From assembly GCA_009746045.1 (NCBI GenBank), contig RPFO01000016.1, forward strand, positions 761,895 to 825,894: 64,000 nucleotides of DNA, read 5' to 3'. Within the stretch, counting starts at the first letter, position 1; every line of letters begins with the position of its first letter. Shown here piece after piece: positions 23,001 through 35,000 of the stretch. The stretch is from Mesostigma viride. Its lineage: Eukaryota > Streptophyta > Mesostigmatophyceae > Mesostigmatales > Mesostigmataceae. The notes under the pieces were generated by a model. It had not been told where the DNA came from. It worked only from the letters and a program-made list of their open reading frames with translations, and ran no database searches. The position numbers and the translations under genes are program-made.

Positions 23001-26000
23001 CAGTCAATGGGCCGCTTTCTCCCTAGATCCATTTGGCCCCTGCAAGCAGCCCCTGTCATCGCCGCTGTAAGTTTTTCTGCTCCTTCCCTGTAGTTTCTCT
23101 GCTCTTAGCGGACAGACCCTACCTTTGGAAGTCTAGAATGACTTCCTCCATCACCGCCAAGTTTTCATACTTTTGAAGAGTTTGCAACTCCGCTCCTGCG
23201 CGGTTCCTCCTGCGACTACCAGCGCTTCTGCCCCTAGCAATCGTACCTCCCCACTCTGTTTGCGGATGCCTACCGAGCTGCTTGTGGCCATGCACTCAAC
23301 ATGCAGATGCCTCGCGATCGACTTGTGGCCATGCCCCTTTCCCTGCGACCCGCAGCTCTTCTGCTCCTACCTGGCGCAGGCGCTGCACACGGAGGCGCAC
23401 CTGCGGGACCTACGCGTGGTTCGCATCCAGGCGATGCTGTTGGAGCAGCTGCAGCTCACAACCGGGCGGGAGTTCAGCCACTGGGGCATTGACATGATGG
23501 ACATGGTGTGTGACATGGTATTGTATAGTAACACAAGTAGACCTGATAGGGGCGAAGCTCCTTTAATTTTGTGGACTCAATTATTCGAGACTCCTATTCA
23601 AGCCCGGCTGCTATCGAAATTCCCTTGCCCGCCCGTGGCCCGTCACGTTGCCCATGGCCCGCTGCCCGTGGCCCGTCGCCTGTGGCTAGGGGCCCATTGA
23701 AATTCCTTCCATCCCTCCGTTGCTGAATTTTTTTTCCCCGTGGCTAGTCAGTAGTGGCCCATGGCTATTGGCCCGTCGCCCGTTGCCATTGAAGTTCCTT
23801 CCGTCCCTCGTTCATAGTAACATGCTCCTTTGCTGCGCTTCGGAGGGGAGGCGCTTCGCTTGAGTATTATCCCCCAATCGTGGCATTCGGCATCGCGAAT
23901 CTTGCAACCAACAGCCACCGAGTCTACTTAATATAATAGAAAGGATCTTTTAAAGAGTTGTGGTCTTTGCAATGTATCATCAGCGTAGCATTGCTAATAT
24001 CCTGCAAGACTTGATTTTGCTCTAAATAGGATGAGGAAGCTTATAAATGGTAACAAACGATAATTTCAGAAGAAAGAACTCGAATATGTTGTGCGGGTAA
24101 ACGAACTGAACGTGTACCTACAAGTTTTTCAACTGCTAATGAGTACGCGTGTTCTGGCGCCATCTTGGATACATAATCTAATCGATAAAAATATGGTAAA
24201 GCTTGTAAATATTTTTTGTATTCTATTAATTTTTCAGTTCCTCTATGTAACAAACCAATGTGAGGATCTGCTCTTTCCACAACCCTTCTCCATTCATTTC
24301 CAATACTCAACCTAATTATGGTCTTATCAGCTTTCTATTAGCATCGTGCTGCTGTTATGCTGATCTTGTCCCATGGCTGCATGATTGGATGGACCGGGCA
24401 GCCTCAGGTTTCGGTTCACTTTGGATGTGACTTCCAGCAAATACAATTTTCATGTGCGCTGGGTTTGTCGTTCCCCATGCACCCCACATGCAATGTCTTG
24501 TGTTTATTCTTGCCTTGCCAGTCATTTGTGCTTTCTGTGTTCTCGACCCCCATGGTTTTTCTTTGCTACTCTTTGTTTGGTCGCTCTGTTTTCCTTGCCC
24601 CATGCACCCCCCTGGCCAGGTGGGCGCGGACGGGGTGGCGCTCATGCTCAGCGGCAACTTGTTGATGATGGGTGTGCACCCGTCGCATGAACAGGTACGG
24701 GGGGCAGGGTGCCACCGCCCGTGTTTTTTCAAGCGGTTCTTAGAAGGCCAGGTACAGAGGGCAGGTGCCGCCGCGCGTGTCCCTGGAAGCGGTTCTTAGA
24801 AGGCCAGGTACGGAGGGCAGGTGCCGCCGCGTGCGTCCCTGGAAGCGGTTCTTAGTTAGGAGGCCAGGTACGGAGGGCAGGTGCTGCTGCGTGCGTTCCT
24901 CGAAGCGGTCCTTAGAAGGCCAGGTACCGAGGGCAGGTGCCCCCGCTTGCGTTCTTGGAAGTGGTTCTTTTTAGGCCGTTCTTATCAGCAGCAACCCGCG
25001 TTCTTGAGCGAGGGTGCCATCCATCACCTGTTAACCGAGGCCGCGTCTTCTTAGCAACATCTGTCCAACCTGGGTATTAAAGCAGCATCGGTCTTATATG
25101 GCGTCGTGCAAGACTTGAGCTCAGTACTATGTCTAATTGGATACACAGGGCACCTGTGTACAGGCAGTCCTACCGTTCGCATGGTGGATGTCCAGTTGGG
25201 AGAAGGACGCTGGATCACTGCGGTGACCTGCCTCGCAACCTGTGCCCGGGGCTTGAGCAACTGAATAGCAAAGTTCCTCTTTTCCTGCACACAGGGGTAA
25301 GAACTAGTGCGCTCCGACCCCCCGCCCGTGTCACTCACAATCCCTTTTTTTTTTTTTTTTAAATTAGGTACTTCCCGCACAAGGGCAATGTTCATGCTAT
25401 GCAAGCGCTTGCTGATTCACTGATCAGGTCACCAACTCCTTAACACCCCTCCCCCCCAAATTCACTCTGTTTCCCAGATCTTGGACATGGTCAAGTGGCT
25501 AACGGAACGGCGAGTGCCACGTGGGGAGAACTATGACAAGTACGAGGCCCCCCCCGTGGTGGAGGTCTCGCTGCGCAAGGTTGGGTTCACCGACCTGGAC
25601 AAGGTCGACGTCTGCGGCGTGCTGCTGCTGCTCCTTGACGATGGAGACTTCGTCGTCTGGTTCCGCAAAGGTGGGTGCCGACTCTGTCATCTGGTTCCGC
25701 AAGGGCGGGTGGCATAGGCTAGGGAGGGGAAGAGGGGGGCAGTGAGGGTTGCGGCGGGATGTATCCAGGATGCTGATCTCACCTTGTTCCAATAAGGTGG
25801 AGGAAAACGGGGGTTCCGGGGTTGCGATGCATTATGAGTGCAGCAAAGAAAAAGGACGGGGAAAGGGGGGGGGGGGGGAGCTATTGTTGTTGTTGGGGTT
25901 GTTGTTGGGGTTCCTGCCATGGTGGGATTGCGAGGCTGGTATTTGGGTTGTAGGCAAGGGTAACGGAGTCGTGTTTCTTTCGTCTCTGTGATCCTCGGGT

Positions 26001-29000
26001 CGTAGGGCTGCATGCATCTCCTTGTTCCTTTGGTTCAGCCCGATTTTGATATCGAGTTATGTATTCAAGATGGCAACCCCTTCATCGACACTTGACACGC
26101 TCGCTCTCATCCCTAGGATACCGTCCTCCCTGCCCAGCATCATCAACTATCCTCTTTTTATGTATTCAAGATGGCAACCCTTCATCGACACTTGACACGC
26201 TCGCTCTCATCCCTAGGATACCGTCCTCCCTGCCCAGCATCATCAACTATCCTCTTTTTTGTATTCAGATGGCAACCCCTTCATCGACACTTGACACGCT
26301 CGCTCTCATCCCTAGGATACCGTCCTCCCTGCCCAGCATCATCAACTATCCTCTTTTTTTGTATTCAAGATGGCAACCCCTTCATCGACACTTGACACGC
26401 TCGCTCTCATCCCTAGGATACCGTCCTCCCTGCCCAGCATCATCAACTATCCTCTTTTTATGTATTCAAGATGGCAACCCTTCATCGACACTTGACACGC
26501 TCGCTCTCATCCCTAGGATACCGTCCTCCCTGCCCAGCATCATCAACTATCCTCTTTTTTGTATTCAAGATGACAACCCATCATCGACACTTGACACGCT
26601 CGCTCTCATCCCTAGGATACCGTCCTCCCTGCCCAGCATCATCAACTATCCTCTTTTGTGTATTCAAGATGGCAACCCCTTCATCGACACTTGACACGCT
26701 CGCTCTCATCCCTAGGATACCGTCCTCCCTGCCCAGCATCATCAACTATCCTCTTTTATGTATTCAAGATGGCAACCCCTTCATCGACACTTGACACGCT
26801 CGCTCTCATCCCTAGGATACCGTCCTCCCTGCCCAGCATCATCAACTATCCTCTTTTTGTGTATTCAAGATGGCAACCCCTTCATCGACACTTGACACGC
26901 TCGCTCTCATCCCTAGGATACCGTCCTCCCTGCCCAGCATCATCAACTATCCTCTTTTTATGTATTCAAGATGGCAACCTTCATCGACACTTGACACGCT
27001 CGCTCTCATCCCTAGAGACCGTCCCCCTGCCCAGCATCATTAACTATCCTCTTTTTATGTATTCAAGATGGCAACCCCTTCATCGACACTTGACACGCTC
27101 GCTCTCATCCCTAGGATACCGTCCTCCCTGCCCAGCATCATCAACTATCCTCTTTTTTTGTATTCAAGATGGCAACCCATTCATCGACACTTGACACGCT
27201 CGCTCTCATCCCTAGGATACCGTCCTCCCTGCCCAGCATCATCAACTATCCTCTTTTTTTTTTTTTGTGTGTGTGTGTCCTGGCGACCGCGCTACCCTCT
27301 TGACCGTTCAGGTGACACATCCCCAGCATCTCCCGTACCTTTCCCAAGTCGCATATCATCGCTACTTCTCCAACTGTTTCACCTTTCTCGGTTTTCCTCC
27401 GCCCCGGCCCTTCCGTTCCTTGCTTTTGCACCATGTGGCGCCTTTTTTATAGTTAATGTAATCTATAAATCTCGTTAACGCGTAGATAAGTCTCTGTTGG
27501 ATCTGTGCCCTTCCGCTGCCCTCCTTTCCTCCCCTTTGCTTTGTTTCGAGCCAGAGAGCGCGTGCATTGTCCAGTGGCCAGCGGCGGCGGACCAGGCGGC
27601 ACGTGAAGAGTTCCAGAAGATCCTCAACCCCCACCACTCGTTCGCGCTTCTCTCGAGCATCCAGAAGCACTGTAGCAAGCCGTGGAGCGCGAGCGACGTG
27701 CTGATCGCACAGAACTTCCGTGAGGTGCTCCAGGACTCGGTCACCAACCGGAAAGCGCGGTCGCTGCTGCGGTGGGAGGCCAAGGTGCGTGCAGCATGTC
27801 GCAATTGAAAAGGGAGTGGAAGAGGCTTGGAACTGCGTATTGTGCAAGCCCCCCCCATTCGGGTCCGCGAATACGCCCAAACCATTCCCTTCACAAGTGT
27901 TCGCTTCTACCCACCGAAATCGGCCATCCGTTGTGGCTCTACCGGCCAACCGAACAAACAAGCATGCCATCAAATGAACAACCACTTGCCTGCACTCCCA
28001 TGGAGCCCTCCTTAGTTCCTTGATCAAATAAATGGGAGACCACATGAACGTTCACGTATGAAAACCACTAGCTATAATTTTTTAGCTATCTGCTCATTTA
28101 GTAGTTATGGTGCGGCGGGCTCAAAAAGAGCCGACCTGCCGCCTGTAGCGTAGTTCTACCGTCCGTCACCTACATCATGTGAGTTGCTTGTTGTCACATA
28201 GGACTAGAGAGAAGGGGACCGGTGTTGTGCTGGTACCAGTGCCTACTGGCAACCGTGCCCGTTCTTAATTGAGGGGGGTGCGGCTCCTGGAGACATGTGC
28301 TTTGTTTTCCATTACAATAAGTGTGTGCAGGCTTTAACAAAAAGAAAAAGGTGGGCTGGCTGCTGTGGGGTCGCTTTGCGGGCAGTATGGCGGTTACGCC
28401 TAGTGTAAGTCGACGCTGCCAGCCTCCCCATTTTACGGAGAGGTGACCCGCTGTTTTTCGATATATTGGTGAAGGGCGGTAGTTCTGGTCCTAGGGTGTT
28501 CCCCCATGGCGCTGGGGTGTGCCAGCCGGGCTCCAGTTGGGAGCCCGTAGTGACTTGAATTTGGAAAGTCAAGGAAGAGGGAAGGCGGTTTTGAGGGAAG
28601 GGGCGTTTTTGCGGAGAGATATGCGACAGGACAGTGCGATGTGACGATCCCTGAAGGAAGGGCTAGATTTGCCCTCGAGTAAAGTGTCCCCCGGCGATTT
28701 TATCCTTGTGGCGGCATGCACGAGGGAAGCAGGGCGTTTTTCAGATAGATCGGGGTCAAAAGAAACCAGAGGCAGAGGAAGGTGCACCAATGGCAGTGGC
28801 TGCCGTCGGTCGGGGCGTTCTGTCGGCATGGGGAGGGTGCAGGCGCCTGTACCCTCAAGGCGTTCCGGCGAGCACCCCCCTTCTGCCCTTGGTGATAAGG
28901 GAGAGAGGTGGGAAGCCGCTGTAAACCGTGGGTCTTCATGCGCATTTATTAAATCCTTTGAAAAATGCTACAGAGCCTGGCAAGCCTGGAAAAAAATTTT

Positions 29001-32000
29001 CCCCTTGCGGCGGGCTCGGCTTTGCCTTTGCCGTTTTCCCGTGCCCCCCTCGAGGGGTGGTATGCATGGAACCCGGCAGTGAGGTCGGGGTTTGTTTTAA
29101 TAAAAGGCATCATATACCATGATAAAGCTCGACTCGGCTGCGGCAGTGTCAAGGCTCGTGACACCATGGTGATGGTGAGCCTTGGCGCTAGGAGGTCCGC
29201 AGCCATCATCATCATCTCGATGGGGGGGATATAGAGCCAGTGGCAGTGGCTCTACCCGCGGGGAATCCCAGCGGCTTTGCCGGTGGGCTGATGCTGGTGG
29301 TGGGGTGAGCTTGAGACGTTCCCAGGTGGCATAAGTCCTAAAGTGGCAGCACTGGGATGCGCCCCTCTAAATAGGGGGCATGGGCTGGGCCCCAGTATGG
29401 TGAACTGGCCTAACCCAGCATGGTGAACTTGACAATGACTTGTACAATGATTTTGAGGGTGTGGCTAGGCTCAACTGTTAAAGCCTGCACACACTTATTG
29501 TAGTAAACTTGTTTCTCTGGTAGGAAGGCACTCCGAGGGACCTTAGCTTCAGCACCTATTGCCCACATATTATCTCACATTTACAATGAATCAAAGGGCC
29601 TTCTATCCATCCATTTCATTCTCTTCTCTCCCCGTTCCCTCCCCCTCCTCCCCCCCTCCTGTGCCACTGGACTAACTTAACCATGAGAGAAAAATGGCCC
29701 CGCGGTAACATCTACCCAACGCGTGCCCCCTGACCCCCTCCTATCACCCCCGCCAGGTGAAGCATAACCTGGGCCGCGTGAAAATGATCAACCAGCTGGA
29801 GAAGATGGTGGTCAACCTGCGCAAGGTTGTCACCTCCTCGCACGCGTCCATCGTGTGCGTCAACACCTCCTTTATCATCACCGAGTGGAACGAGAACATG
29901 GAGGCCGCCACCGGGTACACGCAGGTGGGGCGATTAATGAATTATTGTACACGCAGGGCCATACCTGGGTCGTAATCAACAATCAGTTGGATCAGATTAG
30001 GAGCCCAATGGGGTCTTGCGGCGAGAACTCCTCTATGCAGTAAAGTGCAAGGGGAGCAGGATTTAGGATTTAGGATTTATAATTTAAGACCAGGGGCAGG
30101 AGTAGCGGGAGTACAGACAGCATTTCTTGCATGAAACTTCCCGAATGAATTCCAAACAAAAACTCCTTGTGAGCCCCACTTCTCTTCTGGCAAAAGCAAG
30201 TCCGGGGGGGGGGGGGGGTTCTCTTTTGCAGTGCGGTAGCATTCTCTATCATGCCGCACAAGGTCACTCGCTAATATGGGGATACTCTGTACCTTCTGCC
30301 AGCTCTAGGCCACCATGGGTCACTACGGTGTCTGTTGTTAACCATGAGTTGGCCACTTCTGGGCTGCGGTGGTGTCCCCATAGATCGATGAATAGTCCCC
30401 CAGTCTTCAAAGGTTCATCTATGCCATGCCACTTCTCCATCCACTCTGTTGGCTGACAAAACCAACTCACTCTTTGTGCCTGCACCACCTTTTGCACAGG
30501 ACGAGGCGCTGGGCAGCAACCTGGTGACGACATTTGTCGCGCCGGCGTTCCAGCAGATTGTCACGCAGAGCATCCTGCAGGCGGCATGCGGCCAGTTTTG
30601 CGAGAACGGGATTGAGGTACTGTCTTAAGACCTAGTTAGTTACCGCCTAGTCCGTTAGGGCCTAATCAGATACGCCTACTTGAACCTCTAGTCCATCCTG
30701 CAGATGGTTTGCGGACACTGACTCAGTGGTATCAAGGTCACTTGCGAGTGTCGGGCGATAGGCTAGGACGGTGCCATTTATATGAATGAGACAACCTGCA
30801 CATTTATGTTTGTGGTTTACTTCTGTATATTTTCCTTTCTTTCTTCCGCGCTGTGGCTGGTTGGCAGTAGCCTGGTTTGGTCCATGAGAGTATGTACGCT
30901 ACTCCTGCTTGGGGTGCCCGCTCCCAGCCCATCGCTTTTCTTTTGGCGGTATCAATCCCCGCCACTCGCGTCTGCTACGTGACTACGCACACCTGTTGCC
31001 GCCTGTGAGGGTGGCATGAAACCCCACCCACCCACCCACCCACCCACCCACCCACCCACCCGATGTTCTCAAGCGCGGGATCAACAATCGCAGGGTAATT
31101 ATGCAAGGCTTTTTTACGCATGGCTTTCTGATAAGCCCTTCAATCTATCACATGCGGGGTATACGTTTTGCCCTGTGCCGCCCCTGGCAGATTGTGCTCA
31201 AGGGCAAGAACAGCATGTCGATCGACATGGTCGCCATGTTCTCCCAGCGCATATCGTCCGACGGCATGGCCAGCGCGATCTACGTCGTCTGCAACAACAT
31301 CACGGCACGCAAGGAGGTGGAGCGGGAGATGCAGCTCACGCGCGCGCAGCTGCAGGACAGCATCAACCTGCTCGACGCGGGTGTGGCCATCTTTGACGAG
31401 AACATGGTCCTGGTAAGTGCCTAGTGCCTCCCATGGAACCCTTGGATGCACTTGCCAGTTTGTGTGGCGGCCATCATTTTACGGGGCATGGAGTTGGTAA
31501 TGGTACGATACCTTGTGGCGCACACTTGGTATAGATAATTAGCAGTGCTGATTTGTAGGCTTGCCCATGTTAGATAATAGACTGGATGATAGGGTGTGTG
31601 CGCTTACCAGGACAACATTTGGGGCCCTGCTTGCACTGGTAATGGTTCCTATCAGAAATCAAGTTTTGGTGACCTGTGCCTGTGGAATGTGGCTACCCCA
31701 GGTATTTTGATGGAATCTTCTTTCAAAGATCATTAAGTATGTACATACATTCTTTATATCGTATTCCTCAAGACCTTGGGAAGTGAAAACTAGAAAATGC
31801 ACTTATGATGCGTGTGTGCCGTGCATGCGTGACTGCTTCATGAGTTTGCTAGAACCTCACGCTTTTTATGTGCCATGCATGCGTGACTGCTTCATGAGTT
31901 TGCTAGAACCTCACGCTTTGTATGTGCCGTGCATGTGTGACCGCTTTATGAATTTGCTCAAACCTCGCATGGCCCGCAGGTCATCTGCAACCCCAAGTTC

Positions 32001-35000
32001 CGGCAGCTGTTCCATGTGCCCCAGAGCAGTCATGCCCTCGCCAACTACCGGTCGATCTTAGACAATGCGTGCAACGAGGGCGCGCACGAGTCCTCGGGCC
32101 TGCCGCGCGACCAGTGGATCGAGCGCGTTATGGAGGCCGGCAAGGACCCGAACGCGTCGCAGAAGATTCTCGTCAACAACCAATGGATCGCCGTCAGCTA
32201 CGCGCAGGCCAACAACGGTGGCGCGGTGTGCATGTACTCAGACCTCACGCGCGCAATGGAGGAGGAGCGGCTGAGGCTCGCCAAGGAGGCGGCCGAGGCC
32301 TCCAGCAATGCCAAGTCGGTGCGTGGCCGACTGTTGTGTTTTCCTCAATCGCTTGTTTTCCCTGCTCCGTTGGCATGCCAAGTCGGTGTGTGCCCACTGT
32401 TCCGCCGCTTGCCTGGTTTCCCTGCTCTGTTGGCATGCCAATGCGGTGCGTGGGCAAATTTTCCTCGCTTTTTGTTTTGACTCAGCTGGCAGCCCCTACA
32501 GTCTGTTTGGGGATATTATCAAACACCGGGTACATGTGCAACCGACACAGGAGTACAAATGTGTGGGTTCATCATGCACACAGGTCTATACTTGGATAAT
32601 TGTGCAAATTACACTACTGGCTATCACTGATGTAGTGGTTTTTACTTGGTCATTAGCAGTATAGATTGAAGCAAATGGGCTGAAGTCTGTGCTGGCCTCC
32701 CACGTCAGTCTTCCCTTCGTGCCGTGGGGGTATCGCCATCGCGCTTTCTTTTGTTTTGGTTACATGTTGGGAATCTTGACATTGCTGCCTGTGGTTCGTT
32801 CCCCCCTTTTGTTTCCCTTTCCCTTGTGACGCTGCGCAGGATTTCCTCGCCACCATGAGCCACGAGATCCGGACGCCGGTGGGTACTTAATGCTGCCGCA
32901 TGTCACAGACCCTGCCTCCTGGTCTATTGATTCGCTGCTCGTCATGCACCGTCATCCCCATCATTCTCAATACTTACTTTTTTGTTTCCTTCCTTGTAGT
33001 CCAACATGGCATATTACCATTCTCTAGCTACCTCTTCATGTGCCTTGCCTGCTTTCTGACTTCATAAGCTTCTTTGCTTTATCTCTCTCTTGTTTCCGTA
33101 ATGTATGCCAGATGAACTCGGTCCTCGGCTACGGCGTGCTCCTCCAAGACACAAGCCTGACTACGGAGCAAGAGGAGTATGTGGACTGCATCCTGTCCTC
33201 GGGCAAGCTGCTTCTCACACTCATCAGCGATATCCTGGATCTATCCAAGATTGAGTCAGGTGAGCCCCACGAAGCTGTACTACTTGAAGGCGGCATTGGG
33301 TATCTTATTATAACGCTTCATTTCCAAAGTAAATTTTCTTTTAAAGCTATCTTAGCAGGGATTTCTATCATGGGAGCGTTAGTAACTAAGTTTCCAGTAT
33401 GTGGGTTGGCCCGTAGCCATGCGCCCCTGGATGCAACGTGCCTTCATAGGAGTAGCTATTCTTCATACCCTCCCAAATGTTTTGTTAGTCAGCCTGCGGC
33501 CAAATGAACGTTGGGCTTTTTCCTCATTACCTTAGGGACTTGTTTACTGGCTCTGCATGTTGCTTACACCCGTTCACTCCCAAGAATCACAAGTCTTTAT
33601 TAGAACAATGAGTGGACTGGGCCATCATGAATGAATGGCAAGGTGGAACTGAGTAAGAAAACAATTCAGCACGTAGTGCATGCCCCCAATCAACAGTGAA
33701 AAAAGGGGTGGGTGGGCGGGTGAAAGTAACTACCCAGACGACAAACTGCGTTTGGCTATATTCCCCTTCGGCCAAGCAGGACAGCTGTTGACAACCGTCA
33801 TTCACTTTCCGTGTAACGTCAGACTTGCGTCACAACTCCCTACGAAATACATTAGGTTTGAGCTAATCATGATCCTAGTTTCAAAGCCCACTAGGGCTTG
33901 CCACGCAAAGTGCTCTCGTCACAAAATATGGCCACTGACAAGTGGCGACCGTCACGTCACTAGCCTGTGACGTCGGATTTTCAGCAATGTCGTACATTCG
34001 GTACTAGAGCCTAAGGACTAGTGGCGCGCGACCTGACGAAGGGCATCCGGCCCACAATTTCCCATATTTAATGTATGCCTTAATTGTCTAACGCCTGCCA
34101 TCCGCGCGGTTGGCGGTACTTAATGCCGGCGGCTGTCCCAGCCGCCTGCGGCGGGCTCGCTCCTCCCACTACACTAAACTATTTTCAAAGAAATTCAATT
34201 CTTGCTTTGGCTTTCTTCCCCTCCAAAGTGATATTCTATAGACTGTTCTGCCTGTTCATCATTATCAAAAAGTGATGCTCTTTGCATGCAACCCTGAGAC
34301 AAAGATTTCTGGTTCACACAGAATAAGTGGCCCTGTGCTGGCACCAGGAGTCAATGTGCCCCATGAAAGTAATGGCATCGATTCCCGCTCGCTTTCTTTT
34401 CTATGTGCTTGCGCGTGCAGGCATGATGCGTGTTGAACAGACCGAGTTCAACCTGGGGACAGAATTAGAGAACATGGTGGAACTCCTTATCCCCAAGGCC
34501 AAGGAGAAGAGCCTGTACCTGCACTGCAACATCCACCCAGATGTCCCGCTGTTGCTGTGCGGGGACATGGTCAAGCTGCGGCAGGTGCTGCTCAACCTGA
34601 TGGGAAATGCCGTGAAGGTGAGTGGCTTGAGAAGTTCACATTAGCAGGTGCCATGCAGGCCTTTTATCCTGTAGGGGCCGTTGGATCCAGGGTCAAACGG
34701 ACATGCTCAGGGCAAAAAATATAAACCCGGGTACGTCCGTCAAAAAACGGTTACAATGGCAAACTCGGGTACGTACGTCCAAATTCGGTCCACAGCTGAC
34801 AAATACCCGATTTTAAACAAGGATGCGTGGGGCAGTACACTGGTAAGTTGTCAGCATCCGTTTGATGAAGCAATTCACACCGTTGGATGGTTCAGTGTTC
34901 TCCCCATCCCAGGCGGTGCCTGTCCCCCATGCGGCAATTCATGGTCAGCGGGGAAAGTGCCGCATCCGTTGGGTTTCACGCGTGGGGCTGGATGCCCGCA

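Noticed and set aside
23501-23518. Alternative donor GTATTG at 23,518 for exon 11
   Set aside because: It keeps the frame but adds four residues that disturb the [11 protein letters not shown] alignment with other phytochromes; the donor at 23,506 fits exactly.
28569-29215. Overlapping frames on both strands in intron 14
   Set aside because: No recognisable protein and both strands equally open, as expected in GC-rich sequence.
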